This document shows positions 1-14,700 of a stretch of DNA of 64,000 nt, in pieces (position 1 is the first letter of the stretch; each line of letters opens with the position of its first letter). The notes beneath the pieces were generated by a model. It saw only the letters and a program-made list of their open reading frames with translations, did not search any database and was not told the DNA's origin. The position numbers were made by a program, and so were the translations under genes. The stretch lies in contig JAQGBZ010000021.1 of assembly GCA_034687125.1 (NCBI GenBank), forward strand, positions 310,001 through 374,000. The letters run 5' to 3'. Origin of the DNA: Neelides folsomi. Lineage: Eukaryota > Arthropoda > Collembola > Neelipleona > Neelidae.

Positions 1-3000
1 TACCTATTACCTTGTACATATTAGATGCCCATTTTTGTGTAAAGTCAGAGTGTTCACAAAGATCGATGGGGCTATAAAAACTCATTTTGAACTTCTTATC
101 ATCTTGATGAATGATTAAAGAACAGTTTTTAATTCTTCTGTGTAGTGACGCGGATGGCTTCCTCTAATCTCTACCAAAAATAATCAGTTTCGCTTTGATT
201 ATTATAACAAACTTATAATTCACATCTCTCTGTATTATCTCTGCCGTGTTTTCTCCAGCTATGGTTTTATTGGTAAACATCATAGCTTTCATGTACAAAT
301 TGAAATTAGTATGAATTCCTATGGTTAAGCTCTATTCAGTAGTTAATATCTATGGTATACGCGATACATGTTTTGTCACAATCACAACAAATGGGTTGAA
401 ATTTACAGGGATAGTAAATTCATGAAATTGTTTAAATTTAAGGAAACTCATTAGAACCATCATGTGGGATGTGTATTGATTAAAACATGGGGTTGATTCA
501 TGTTTGTCCAAAACATGAGAATGTGGAGGAATCAAGGAAAGACCAATTGTGTCGTGGCTCAGCGACTGAGAGCTTCACAAGGGTGAATTTGACTCAAAGT
601 TAATTTTAGTCTTTCAATGTATGAGGATCCAAATTGAATTTTGATATGGGGAAAAGACCAGCCGCCGGCAGTCTTTCTTCATTCTTCCATCTCCATGTAG
701 GAAAATTTGGAAGGATGAAAGAAGGCCTTTCATTCCTTGTCAATGTCATCGCTTCACTCCTTCGCTATTGAGGTTTCATTTCAATTTCTTATCCGCGATA
801 ATCTTTATAACCTAACTAACACACCAGATATCATCCCATACAGCTAATGATCATTAAATCGAGTGAAAATAGTCAATAATGTTGATTGAAAAACACTTTA
901 AGCCTACAATAACTTATATCTGGTATATTATTTATTTAATGCTCCATATTACATAAAGCCTTTGTTTATAAACAAACATTATTTGGCAAATAATTGTAAC
1001 AATAAGTATATGTAAGTACTTTATACTTATACAGATGCGTATAAACACATAGCTGGAAGAAAAGTAAAAAAAAGTAATAGGTTTGAATGAAAGTAATTGC
1101 TGGTAATTTCCACTCGTCTTATATTTTTTCAACTTTGTGTGTAAAGTGTGACGCGAGACGAGGATTATTTTGTTAATCCTTTGATTGTACCGCTTAATTG
1201 TCATTTTGGAATTGTAAGAAAACAGTGGGTGGGTGAAGGCTGGGCAGGGAAGATAAACAAAAGGTTTAAGGATTTCTCCTAAGAGAAAGAGGCTATCTAT
1301 CATCTTAAATCAACCGAAATCCCATTTTCCGCCCCAAACAATCATTCCGAGTTGGATGAAGAAAGAAGGCTAATCAAGCCCAGTCGATGCCTTAAACAAC
1401 AACTTTCCTCCGAATCTCTCAACGTCCACGAAGCTTATTACAAAGAAAAGAAGTAAAAGAAGGAAAGTTTCGTTGTAAAATATAGGAAATATCATCCCAA
1501 CTTCCCCTTTTCACTCCGAAATTCCTCCAGGGCATTTGGATTCAAATATGAAAAGGAAAGTAAAAAGGCTTCAGGAACAGCAACCAGAGGAGGAAGTAGA
1601 AAAAAGAGATTGAAAGAAGAACCTCGTTTGCCTCCATTTAACAATCCGACCTCTTCAATTTGACATTCACTGCTTTTTCATCCGCCCTTCTAAATGTGTC
1701 CTATTTCGCATCCATAAAGTGAATATAAATCCCACAAGACTTTAACTATGCGGTCTGTCAAAAAACAACCTCATAGGTTGAGGCATGAAACGAATTAGAG
1801 TATAATAATCATTTTCAAATAAATATATTTTTAAATACTTATGTTAATTTGGTTTGTTTTTCTAATCTTCTCGTACTTACATTGAATTTCAAAAATTAGA
1901 ATCGATGTATTTATTAGAGATATCCCTGAAAATTATATTTTGTTCTTCAAAAAAATATTTATGTTGTGTATTTGAGCTTTGAGCATGATCATTTACGCCT
2001 ACAAAATAAGTACGGTACACAGTACATACGAGACTATGGTATACTCGTATTTTGACTATATATGGTACTTACATGGAGGAAACTACAGCGAAGTATAGGA
2101 TTAATAAAGAAAGATTAATTGGAGCTGATTCATCCGAACCTGCTCCCTAGGTTTTGAGCTGTTCCCTCTGGGTGTTCGTTTGACTCTCGGGGAGTCTGAA
2201 GGGGATGTTGATGCTCACGAGACGGATGTCGACCACACAAAGGACTAAGAGGAAACGAGGCAGGGCAGAAACACCAGGAGCTCATCCCATTCTTTAATTA
2301 TCAAAAACACACATTTGAATTTGTCCAGACCACTTGTCCTATCCTACTCCAATTTAACATCTCTTCATGGTGCTCATCATCAGCACCAGTGTCTACAAAT
2401 ATCAGTAGGTTCTTATGCAACCAAAGCAAATGGATTGTTTATGATTTCCTATATTTCCGATATAACAGACAAGTAGTGTCAGAATGCCTTATTACACATT
2501 GCATTATATGGTTGATAATGTTAAAATATCATACTTACTAGATGTTCGGGATGGAAATATACTAATATATTATACTTATTATAGGAAAGAAATAGTGCTC
2601 GTACACACTACAGCATCAGTAATACACAATTACTTTTCTAATGTTATACATCCATAAGGATAAATCAAGTCATAAGTATTTAGATTGTATTACATATTGC
2701 GAATTCTTGGTATAGGTACTTATAAAATTCTTGTGGACGAACCCCAAATACTTAAGCTTAAGTATATAGCCCTGATTTGTGTAGAGTAGAGCTGTGTATG
2801 TAAGTGTATTTAATGTATTTAATAGATGTAAGAATGGAAGTAGAGACGCGTAAAAGATTCCCATTCCTCAGTGTAGAAAATAGAATGGATGATAGAGATT
2901 ATATTAAATCCGGAGGGAGAATCCAATAAGTTTCTCCTCACAACCCAAGTTACAAATTAAATTAAGAGATTCAACTAGAATTCAAATTCACTCCTTTGTT

Positions 3001-4247
3001 ACGTGTTTCCACTGATAGGGTTGGAAGGAGCAGGAAGACTTGTTTATTACACTTGAGATAAATATGCAAATTCCTCCATATCACCCGACCGGTCTCTCAA
3101 TATGCAAATCCGCCATTTTCACCCAAATCCCTATTAACTATCATACTTATAATGAATTTCGTTTTGGAGGCAAAACGGAAGTCTAAATTACTTTTCACCA
3201 TAAAGCTCCAAGCGCTTTAGCCAAATATTTACTCCTGTGACTATTTTTTCTGCAAAAGAGGTAAATATTGGGAAGAGGAGATTATTACATGAGTTAATTA
3301 AAACATAAATGTAAATAGAGCTCTAGTCTTTATTATCACTAGAAGTCATGAAAAGCTTTTCAACGAAAAATAAACGTAAGAAGTAAAACTCTTTTGTATG
3401 TAAGGCAGAGAAAATGGCATTTTATTTATACAGCAATTAGAGTATTGTAGTAATTAGTAAAGTCGTCGTCTTAATCTGTACATACTAATAATTTACTATG
3501 CAATACAATAATAGTAGTGAGTAATAAGTATTTATACATATTAATTAACATTGCGAGAAAGTGTAAATTGTTTGTAATTTTGATTAAACAAAGAGCCGTC
3601 ATTAGATGCATTTTATGAGTGATTAATATTTGATCATAAAAGATGATGAGAATTGGGACAGAAAGAGATTTCACAGCGAGTCATCGTAACTCTTGTGATT
3701 TCCCGTCTCCTGCACCAAAACCTTTTTCCTTCTCATGTATGAGTTGGGGTGACAGTCGTGGTCGTGACAAGTAAATCCTTCCAAGACATTTTTTGTTGTC
3801 AGGTCTCGAAAGAGGCAGGGGGAGGAATGAAAGTCCATTAGAAAACCAAAAAGCTCCTTTTTCTCTCCCCTAGGCTCAAATCCATGAAATCCACGAGGTC
3901 TCAGGGAGAAATCGGTCCCCATGAATCACTCACTTTACTAAAACGGGAGGAATCAAAATCGTAAAATGTTTGACAAAATTGTTTTCAATTCCAAGTCACC
4001 ATTTCTTCCGCTCTCCCCATTTACCTTTAAAATTTGAAGAAATGATGCACACATTTCCGAATTCACGGGAACCTGTGAAGGAAATGCCATTAAGAATGGG
4101 AAATTGAAATGTTTCTCCAAAAGGTCCGTCAATTCAATTCAAGTCAATTTGATATAAAATAAATAGAATCTATCAGATTTTATAAAAAAAATAATCAAGC
4201 CTTTACTTTATTTGACCTATATTTCTTATTTTAACAATTTTTTCATA
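1..4247. other. AT-rich non-coding stretch
   Basis: No reading frame here resembles a known protein, and no exon with convincing splice sites and family similarity was found. The sequence is AT-rich with scattered purine-rich patches. It may be intergenic or a long intron of a gene outside the window. Confidence 0.6.
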
Positions 4248-4255
4248 AACATGGG
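4248..4255. repeat. Left target-site duplication of the hAT-like element
   Basis: AACATGGG lies directly before TAGGGATG and is repeated exactly at 4907-4914 directly after CATCCCTA. Confidence 0.85.
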
Positions 4256-4906
4256 TAGGGATGCCGGTTCCAGGAAGCACTTCCTTGGAAGCGCTCCCGG
4301 GAGCGCTCCCATATAAGTTCGGCTTTCACGGCAGAGGAATTTCCTTTTAAATTCCCCTTTTATATTTTCATTATTTAGAAATTACTACCTATTATCAATT
4401 ATTTTAATTATAAATAATTTCAATTTCACTCCACAGATGAAAGTCCACAACCAAATATCACCTTAATTTATATCCTTTTTTATTTCACTGCATTTATTGT
4501 TATATTTGTATTACTCTATTACAAAATAAATGCCATTTAGTAAAATAATTCAAAGTTTCCGGATGGTGATATAGGTAAAGGTAAACCATTGTGTATATTA
4601 GAATTTAAATTAATAATTGCTTTTGTACTCTACTATTGCTAAACTAAGGAATGATACTAATTAAATATGTAGTATGTAGAATACTCTGGCTATAAAATAT
4701 GTAGGAATTCCACAGAGAAATTAATTATTGTATTCAATTAAACACAATTTACATTTGATCTAACACCTCGGTTCGTTCGGATATCGGATACATACCTAAA
4801 TACTATATAAAAAGTTAAAAGATTTATTATTATGCATCTAAATCGGGCGAGGGCTCCCACGGGAGCGCTTCCGTTTTCAGAGTCGGACGGAAGCCCAGCA
4901 TCCCTA
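4256..4906. mobile_element. Non-autonomous hAT-like DNA transposon (MITE), 651 bp
   Basis: Both ends start with TAGGGATGC read inward, and the copy is flanked by a perfect 8-bp direct repeat AACATGGG (4248-4255 and 4907-4914). An 8-bp duplication and a TAGGG-type terminus fit the hAT superfamily. About 31-34 bp inside each end is a shared subterminal box GGAAGCGCTCCCG (4287-4299, and inverted at 4860-4872), a plausible transposase-binding site. The interior is AT-rich with no transposase frame, so it depended on an autonomous relative. The intact duplication suggests a fairly recent insertion. Confidence 0.85.
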
Positions 4907-4914
4907 AACATGGG

Positions 4915-7900
4915 CATAATATCACTCAAATAATACACAGTTTATCCATTAAGGGCTTACAGTGACGACAGAACTACAAAATACAGATAGTTAATTATAT
5001 TTTTAAAACAAAGTTTAAACATTTTATCTGACTTTATGATCATAGTAATCGATGATTAATTTGAATGCAATTTGATCATGAGTCAGAGGGGAATAGAGAT
5101 GTAATCATTTTAATTGCATAATTTTGTTATAAAAGAGGGAAAAAAGCATGTTGGTTATTATGTGACTGTATGAATCAGTTGTCCTCAAATTGCTCCAAAT
5201 AAATAATGAAAGAGTGCGAGGGGTGAGAAAAGTATACGTTTTGCCCAACTGTCCCTTCCTAATGTCATAATTTCATTGCTACGCCTCTAATTTACTGTTT
5301 CGCAGTAATATGAGGAAATTTAATTTTCTCATGTAATGACGGCTTTCATTTTCATCCAGTGCCAGTGAGGGGGAACAAAGGTGAGAAAATACCCTTTATC
5401 TCTTTTTCAACAGTCGACATTAATATGAGAAGGGCCCCGTCGAGTCGAGTGATTAATTACGGAAGCTCCTGTGACTCGAACACATCTCTCTTCCCAAAGG
5501 CATTAATAATAACAAAAATAGGGCAAAATGACGTCCTCTGAATTCAAGTTTTCCCTTTCATTAGAGAGAGAACCTAATTATAAAAAACAATTCCGCCATT
5601 TCCAACATTTCGGTCACAATTAAAATCTGGTAATTGGTCTGATTCCCTACATTTCCCTCCCTGTGGGCGGAAAGTATGAAAAGTGGAGTAATGAAGATTG
5701 TAATGTGATGTGAGAGGAATGGAAGGGATGGGCATTTAGCGAGAGGAGGAATGAGAAGTGGAGAGAATAAGGGCCATTAGGGAACACATAATATTCTCCA
5801 TGATCTCTCAGAGTGGGCGACTTCGGAGGAGGAGTTGTATGAAACCGAGGGATTTCTCTTTTGAAGACAATATGGAATGGATGAGGGTTTTCTTTGTCTT
5901 GAGACTCTCTCGTGGTCGTGGACGTAATCCCTTGCCCAACTCCCTCAATGGAAATTCTGGAGCTGGTAGATAAGGCGATAGGGACATTAGCCTCGCTGTA
6001 TCACTTCCGCCCCAACGTCCAACTTCATAATCCTCTACAATGTAATAAAATAAATCCTACTTACCCACTCTTGACCCTTCAACTTTCACATCCAAAATAT
6101 CCTCCTACTCATACACTAAAAAATTCCATTCAAGCAATTTTTATCATTTTTTAGTGTAGATATTTACAAAATACAATACTTTTTTATTTCAGCAACGTAC
6201 TAACAATAAAATGAATTTATTGAACTAAAAACTAATACCTTATTTTTGATAATATTTTTCAAAGCACGTTTTTATTATAAAATTGATTGGAACATTTATA
6301 AATATTAAATACTACTATGTTTTAACGCATTGTTTAATATTTAGAATAAATCGCATTTATGTAATTGAGAATTAATCATATTTAATAAATGGAATATTGA
6401 ATGTCAAATTCTAAATTTTGTTGGCATTATTTAAATGGCATACTTCGAAGGCGGAAGACCATTTACGAGTTTGGGAAATGTCGTAAAATGAGTGAAAGAA
6501 ATTCTTAGGATTTTCCTTCTGCTTTCTCATCCTTGGGTAATTTAATGGAGATGATACAAAATCCGGAGGAGTTCTAAAAACTAAATCCGACCATCTGTGC
6601 AATTTATATAATAAAGTTTCTCCATGGTCAAACTTGTTTGGCCATTTGGGCAAGAACTTTTCCTCTTTTTACCTTCGTTCATAATGCGTTGAGCCTTGGA
6701 AGGAATTTATTTTGTTTCCTTCCCCGAACAACATGATTCCTACTACAGATTTTGTGACCATCATGAATTGGATTATCATGATCCTACCATTAACAAAACT
6801 TCCCTCTCGATTGCTTCCTTCCTCTCCCATGTACAAAATCTCTTTTCAACTTTTTTTCATCTAAACGATTCAGATACGAGTACTCGTATTAATCCTTGTA
6901 ATTGTAATAAATATAAATTTTTATCAAATGTGTTATAAGTAAGCGATTAAGGAGCTCTGATCTAATGAATAAAAGCTTTATAATTTTTTTTAAATCACTT
7001 TTATATAAAATCATTTACGGCTTTCTCGTTTTCGAACTCATAAGGACAACACATACGGGTAATATGGTGTATTTCTTTTCATTGATACAAGCGGATTTTA
7101 AGGATTCTTCTCGTGTTGTCTTCAACTTATTTGTTCGTTGCTTTTCCTGTCATCGAATGAAATGCTCATGAAAGATTCGGATCACATTGATGAGAAAAAA
7201 GATTACATTCAATTCATCCCCACATTGGAGAATTGGGGAATACAATACAAAAACGACATATCTTCTTCACTTCTATTCTATCCTTACCATTAAGAGGACA
7301 TTTAATGAAAAAAATATAAGGATGAATTCTTTTCCTAAATTTCCTCTTTTTCATTACGATCTCATGAAGTAATAAAATAATGATTTAAGGCTTTATATAA
7401 TGGCTGTCTATAATGTGTATAACATGTGTGGGAGTATTTAATGAATATTTTGTATAAAAGGAGTTAATGAAAATAAAGAATTTAAAAGGTATAAAATAAC
7501 CAATTAAATAAATTTGTAATAATAAAGTTTATTTTGTCCTCAAATTGTGTCATTTGAAATTTGATTGAAGTGTGTTCGTGTGGACGAAATACTCGTGCTA
7601 AGAGAAACTTCGTATAATAAGGAAAGAATTAAATGACAAAGTTTACGAGTTTCCTTTTCACCGGCCCTTTCATCTCTTTGAAGAGGAAAAAAGGCTTTTT
7701 AGAGGAGGCCTTTTAATTTCTTCCTTCTCTAAACCGCTTGGAGTTGAAAGGACTTTACGACCCTTTTACGACATTTGACTTTCCATGTTTAAGTCCCCAC
7801 TTCAAGTTTTATTTCCCCCTTCACTGCCTTCGCCCATCGACGCTACCACCCGTAAATGTTATTAAAATATTAATGAAACGTTCACGGCTCCTTTTTTGTC

Positions 7901-10900
7901 ACAAGGAGATGAGGAGATTCTTTATGACCTTTTATTATCTTCTTAACCATTCATTCCTTGACACACATTTTACCTTTTAATGATTTGCATTTTTCCATTA
8001 TATCCACTTTAAAACAGGAATTTTATGAAAAACTATAAAATAAAGGCAATTTAAAAGAAAATTATCAATTAATCTTGATTTGGGAAATTGGTAAATAAAG
8101 AGTGTAAAACCAATTACAGAAATACTCAAGATTGATTTTTGAGTATTTAAATGAACAAATTTTGATTGTATTGGGAAAGGGGATTTTAAAGCTAAGAGAG
8201 GTTTGGCACAGCTTGGGAAAGAGTCAATTAAAAGTGGATTTCCTCCCTAATGGAATCATTGTAATTTCCTAAAGAAGCCAAAGGAATCATTTAATGGACC
8301 TGAACGGATTCTCCTACGTGTGTGTGAATGGAAATTGAGGCGGCCATCGACTCCTTTTATTTCTCATTTCCTTTCTACTCAATTCCTTGAGACTGAATGT
8401 AAAAAGGGCGTTCGGGGGGTCATTTCCCCCCTTAATTACTCACAAGTAGCTGGAGAACTGGAAAGGAAAGGGAACTTCTGATTAACTAAACATTTCTCCT
8501 CCTTATTCTCCCAATTACCATTAACCGTTAAGAGTAAATTGGGAAATGGCATTCTATTAACTTTTACATCTAACAAAACTCCTTTTATCTTCAATGTCTC
8601 TAAAAACCTTCCGAAACAATGTTTAATTTTTATCCACAAAGTAGCCCTTGTTGGGAACTTGTAACTATTGCAAATTGGTAGAGGAGTGAGAGATTAAATA
8701 TTTATAAGGGATTGTTTACCGAACCTTGTCAAATTGTTTAAACCTGAAAGTGGGCAAATTTATTCATTAGGTTATTAAACCAAGCCACCTGTCACTTCGA
8801 AAGAGATAATAATGTACAATATATCAGGGTGGTTTGTAGTCGTTGTGGACATAAAATGAATAATTTGCATTATGGAAAAGGAAGTCAAATATTTGTTTAA
8901 TATTTTTATGAGCTCAACACACAAACCTTGTTAAAATGTAAATTAGGCTTTCCCTGGAGGCTCAACTGAAAAAAGATTAAAATATTTTTTATTATGTGAA
9001 CAATCCTAATATAGTAAAGTTGAAAACATTTACAATTTTCATCTTCTACACAACTACTGCTAGATTTAATTATAAGGATTTTAGTATATTTCGAGAGCAA
9101 GTTTTTTGAAATGGATAAGCATTTGAAGGCTATTTGATCAAAAGAATCAAAAATATCCCGATGAACAAAATGAGAACCAAACACGTTGTCATGAACCTGT
9201 AACACGTTAGTTCAACTTACCAATATATTGTAACACGTTTACATTTATATTTATGTATTATACATTACATTATATGTACCATATTTGTATTATGACCATT
9301 TTTGTCAAATAAATTAACATTTACTCTCTGTTCCTTTGATTTAAAAAAGTTTAATTAGTTTATTTGGAGTGGTTTGATTAGACGTGAGATTGTATTCTTC
9401 CAACTTTATATCAGATAGTCTGTGAATCGTTAGAGAAGGATAAGAGATCGAGTGATGAAGACGTTGTTCATTTCATTTCCCCCCCTTTAAACTCTCCCCG
9501 AGGAAAAGAGCGGCGGGGAGATGATAATGATGATGAGTATTGCCCCGCCACTTCCACCCTCATCACACTCATCTCACAATGGAGGGAGTAAGGAGAAAGT
9601 GATTCGCCAATTCCTTCCTTAAATATAGCCAAGGGTCGGAAAAATCCCAAGCTGGAAAAAAAGTAAATGTGCAGAGAACTCGGCGACGAATGAAGAAAAA
9701 TCGAAAGCGGATTTGAAGATCCTTCACCACTCTCCACATTTGGGAATTCCAAGTGTTTCTATCAATCTCACAAGATATACATTAAATACATTCTTTTATT
9801 TTTTCAGTCAAATTCAAATCTTGCATATTCATCTCCAACCTTCTTCAAATCTTAAAAAATCAAGAACCAATGTTCAAAACTGTCAAAAATATTTTATTTA
9901 AATGGGAATTTCATTGAAGCATTTTATAAATCGAATAATGTAAAACTTAAATTGAAATCATTACAATATTGCACGATTCACCCACATCGAGAAGTCCAGA
10001 ACCATATGATTAGAATTTAATTTGATAAATGTACCCAGTATGTTTAAAACTTACTCGGAAGACTTTAAACCAATGGAATAAACATTAAGATTAACCTGGT
10101 ATCTTTTATAGACAATACTTACATTTAGTCTATGTAGAATAGATATAGTGTAAAAAAGAATGGGACTTCCTTTCCCACTTCTCGAGTTGACTGAAGGGGA
10201 AGAAGATGGGAATTGAGATTCGATAAGGAGGTGGAGGTTGTTGGAAATGATATGAACTTGATAAAGAACTCCTTTCTGATCATGAGCTCCACTTGAATTT
10301 CATGGGCATCCTTATTTGAAGCTGCTCGTGGCTCGCTATAAACTTTCACTGCTTCTTTCCTCCGTTCTGAAGGAGTCTTTGGGCTGAGCGGGTGAGTAGG
10401 TTTAAAGGAAGAAGGGAGGAAGAGTCGAAGCGGCTTGTTAGCCACCGTCTTGCTCCTTCCTTCTACGATTGATGAGAGATTGGGAGCAGTTTGAGTAAAA
10501 TAAAGTTTCGTCAATGGAACAATGGATCCCTCTCAAGATCCTCTAAGACGGAGATAATAAAAGTTTACCAAATTCCCCTACCGACACTTCACCATCATGG
10601 AATCCCCCTCGATCCTTTCCCTTGCCTTTTCCTCCAACGTCCTCGAGGAATTGCTGAATTTCCTTGTATTTGAAGATCATTTTTCAAAATATTCCATTAT
10701 TCAGATTTTTCAATTTGAAGATTATTTTTATGAAGGTTGAAATTAATTTTTTACAATAATACCCGATATACAATTTCCCCTATCTTTCTTTAATGGTGTC
10801 AAATAAAAGGGCCATTGGAGTTATCTGTATGTAATGCAAGAAAGGGATCTTTGAAAGGTGAGACGTGTAACGGCATGACGTCGGGAAGATTTAATTAGCA

Positions 10901-11345
10901 AGATGGGGGAGATAGAGGGGATGATGGCTCCCTATTTAAACCCATTTGACTTCCATCCTCCGAGAAGTGGAGGAGGTTGAATTAAAGACCAAAGGGATTT
11001 TTCTCCTTTATGTCTTGGGAAGCCCTCATACTTTTGTTTGTTGTTGGAGATGAAGGGGAAGATACGGGGATTCAATTACAAGGGGAGGAGAGATAAATAA
11101 GGCAATTAAGAAACTCAAGACTTTTTCCACATCTATCAACATTATAGCAGGCCCTTACGCCCCTCCACGCACTTTCTTATTATTAAACGTGAGGGGAAAA
11201 GACAATTATTGGTACATGGCTTCAAACGACATCCGAGAACTGACGATTGATTCTAAATTCTAATAAAACTTAATTAATATCCACAAATGGTTATGTTCCA
11301 TTTAAATTTAAATTTTTTATTACATTATCTATTAAAAATCTTTCA
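4915..11345. other. AT-rich non-coding stretch
   Basis: Reading frames are short and unlike known proteins on both strands. No tRNA-like fold, tandem array or further terminal-repeat element was recognised by eye. Homopurine and homopyrimidine patches such as GGAGGAGG are common, as elsewhere in the window. Confidence 0.55.
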
Positions 11346-11720
11346 TCAAAAATGCTGATTATACAAATCCGTCATCAACTTTAAAAAACAATAGCTGTGG
11401 CATTCTTTATTCTTACTGACATTGAGTTGGCTCTCATCGTTATCCTCTCCCACCGATTTTACATTTTCATCAATTGGGTACTTCTCATCACATTGACGAT
11501 GGCATTTTAATACGTCAAAATTCTCAATACCAAGTTTTTCTTTCAGCCAATACGTGAATGAAACTATTCCTAAGGCGGCCGGTGGTAGCAAGACCCTTTG
11601 GAAGAAATTTGCTTTCAATTCCTCATGCTCATTTGTTTCATTTTTAAGCATCTTAGGGTTTCTTCCCATCTTTTTTTTAAAGAATCCTAGAGATCTTAGC
11701 TTTTCTTGGAATCGCTTCAT
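11346..11720 (-). CDS. Unrecognised 124-aa protein with two CX3C motifs
   Basis: I do not recognise this gene. The frame encodes a basic N-terminus, a short hydrophobic segment (about residues 43-58, VLLPPAALGIVSFTYW) and a C-terminal part with two CX3C motifs, CHRQC and CHSYC, separated by a charged linker. Twin CX3C motifs recall small Tim-type intermembrane-space proteins, but the linker here is longer than usual for them, so this is only a resemblance. An AATAAA lies about 25 nt after the stop, which supports a real 3' end. The ATG sits immediately after TTATTATAG, a splice-acceptor-like sequence. The frame could therefore be the last exon of a longer gene or follow a 5' UTR intron. Confidence 0.4.
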   Translation of the reverse strand: MKRFQEKLRSLGFFKKKMGRNPKMLKNETNEHEELKANFFQRVLLPPAALGIVSFTYWLKEKLGIENFDVLKCHRQCDEKYPIDENVKSVGEDNDESQLNVSKNKECHSYCFLKLMTDLYNQHF

Positions 11721-14700
11721 CTATAATAATTCAATTTAAAAACTCATTACAATCTGCTTTAAATTCACTTGAGTTTGAGATTATACACAATAATCATAAA
11801 CAATAGAATATTTATTACCATTAAATACCTACCTGTAATGTTATTATTATACTCAAATAGTATAAAATCAATAATGTAAAATCTTATTTGATAGAACAAT
11901 ATTATTAACATTGTGCTTTGAGTAGATTAGAATTTAATGCATTAAATTACACATTGCTACTATTGCAAAATTCATACCATCCTTAGGAAAATCAACTGCA
12001 ATGTTCTATGTACCTATGTATAATTAATAATTGAGTCGAAATTGATAATTTTAATATAGGACATCCGAAAAAATGATATGTTGGGAAAGGAAATTCTTAT
12101 TTTTGTCAAGATGTTTGAAAGAGGAAATGTGGAAAGAAAATTTTTTGTTTCCATCTGAGGGTTTTGTGAGTGAGTGGACAAAGGATGTTTTTTTCTCTCA
12201 AAGTCTCCATTTCTCAAAGGACTCGATATATTTGAACTGAAGCGTCGCCTTTCTCCGCCAGACTTTCCGGGGAAATGAAAGTCCTTTGTGCAGGAGAAAC
12301 AGAAGGAGAAAGCGGACCCTCAGTCACCGACTCCTCACGGTCAAATTCCCTAAACTTCACTTTAACTCTCCTTTATAAATGCCTTTGCTTTTATTCAATT
12401 CTTCTCACAAAATTCATAGCTCCTAACTGCAATTCCATTCCCCATTAAAAAATATTTCATCAAAATGGTTAATAATTACAATAAGAAGTAATGGAAAAAT
12501 ACATTACTTATATAATATATAGTATATTATTACAATTTACATGATCATTCTCCACTTCTTACCTAATATCTGTACTTTATATTTTATCTCATAAATTTGG
12601 AAGATTTAGAACAAGAGAGAAAAAACTGAATAAATGTACTGCTATTTTACATGGTTAACATTCAGTTTAGACTCGTATTCATCTTTCGGTTTCTTTTATG
12701 AAAATGTCCTTCGTTGGCAACTTGCGATTTGTATGAACTTATGAAGTGAAATTTGAATGGATATAAAGGACGGAGGGGTTTAGATCATTAATCTTGGGTT
12801 GTCAGGCGGAGACGGGCAGGCGGCATTTGTGCAATGCGTCTTCCTTCCTTTTATGAGCTACCTGAGTTGTTTCCTTAATGTCCATGGGGCGCTGATAGTT
12901 AATTGCTCATAGTCCTCATAGAAAGAATGAGAAGGGAGATTGGAATGGAACGCTGTCAGTGGTCTAATCCGCGAAACGAAGATCTCCCGAAAATGAGACA
13001 AGTGAGGGAGGAAAGCAATTTGAGCCTCCGAAGGAATCATCGCAATGTGGGGCGTTTAAAACTCCAAGAGAAAGAACCCCCTCAACCAGAAGGCCCTTCA
13101 AAGGAAGAAGGGAAAAACAAATGGGGCGGAATAAAGCGAATTTCTTCCAACGAACCAGAAAGTAAGGGAACTCTTTCTAATTACATATTAATTCACTTCG
13201 CTCTCCACGTACTCCAATGATCAAAAGACGGCTGGGTTGGGAAAATATTGAGAAAAGCAACAGAACAATTTACAATTATGTCGAGTGTTTAAGCCCTGAC
13301 GTGAGTTGGGAGTTTAATTAGACCCCTGGACATTTCAGCAGCTTTTCGCCAATTGAGGTGGCCGAGGTAAGGTGTTGGGTTGAATCAACGAAGGAAACAG
13401 TAAAGGAAATAGGTAATTGCTGAGCGGGTGGTTTGTTGAGCTCCACAGTGACTGAGCGGGGAAATTTCATTTTCACACGCACTCATGACACACATCATCT
13501 ATTTGGTAGAGACGTAATAAGAGTTTTGACTCTTATGATGGAACGAGCGAGTGGCGGGAGGCGCCAGTGGAAAAATTCCCTCATTCCCAAACACTGACAA
13601 CCACTTTTTTAAAAAGCCGCACAGGATCAAAATTGAGTAATACACGAAGAGAATTCCAAAGAAGAAAACATCTCTCCAAATAAATCGAATATCCAGAAAA
13701 TTTCACACATGCAGATTTATTTTATACCAAAATTCCTTTCCCCTTTTACTAAAACAAAAAACAAACAAATCATTGTAAAATCCATTTACTGCAAATACTA
13801 TTTCGCTTCTTTATAAATATTATATTCATACAAAGACATCAATGTTCTTACAATTCTCCGTGTAACAATATAAAAAGATATACAAAAAACTATAAAATGA
13901 ATGTAATAACTATAAAATACATAACATTGAAGCGTGATAAGGAATTCTATAGTAGAACATTTCAAAATTACGTATTAAGTACAGCACTATTGTATTAGCA
14001 CTTATTACATGAACTTTCTCTCAATATTACTATATATGCTAGTTTTTTAAGCTTATTTCAAGTTAACTAAAAAATGAACTAACTTTAAGCATTCATTTAA
14101 AACGAACGAAATGAACATCATTTTTGTTCGTCGATCAAGAAAAAGTTTTTGATTCATTTTTCTTTCATTGTCGTTCAATTCTTGTGGATTTGGTTGGGTG
14201 GGAGAGAGGGAAAGGAAATGGAGAAGGAAATTCGAAGTAGTCGACTGATCAATCAACGTCTTGGCCCACCCACTAGCCCAAAACCTCATTGAAGACCAAC
14301 CTTCTCAACCACTACAACCCTCATTACACAAATGGATGAGAAAAATATCCCGAGTGGATGGATGAAAAATCTTCAATTGGACCATTTCAATCGAACCAAT
14401 AAACATCTTTAAAGGCTTTATTATATTTTATAAACAGTTATAAATTAAATAATAAAGTATATTTTTTAGATTAAAGCATTGATTTCTACCCTTATTGTTA
14501 TATATTTACTAAAATTAGTAAAACCAATTGTAGGTTCAGTTTCTCATGTTAAAGATCATTCTTATTCTTGTTGTAGATTTAAACCAAATACTTTATGAAT
14601 CGGAATATGGTGATGTGATCCATGTGCTGAGAGTGGAGATGAAAGGTAAAATACGGTATTGGTTTTACATTTTACCATAAAAATATCTTTGGAAACGGCT

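Noticed and set aside
10125-10514. Minus-strand 129-codon frame
   Set aside because: Low-complexity composition, no motif, no poly(A) signal or splice context to support it.
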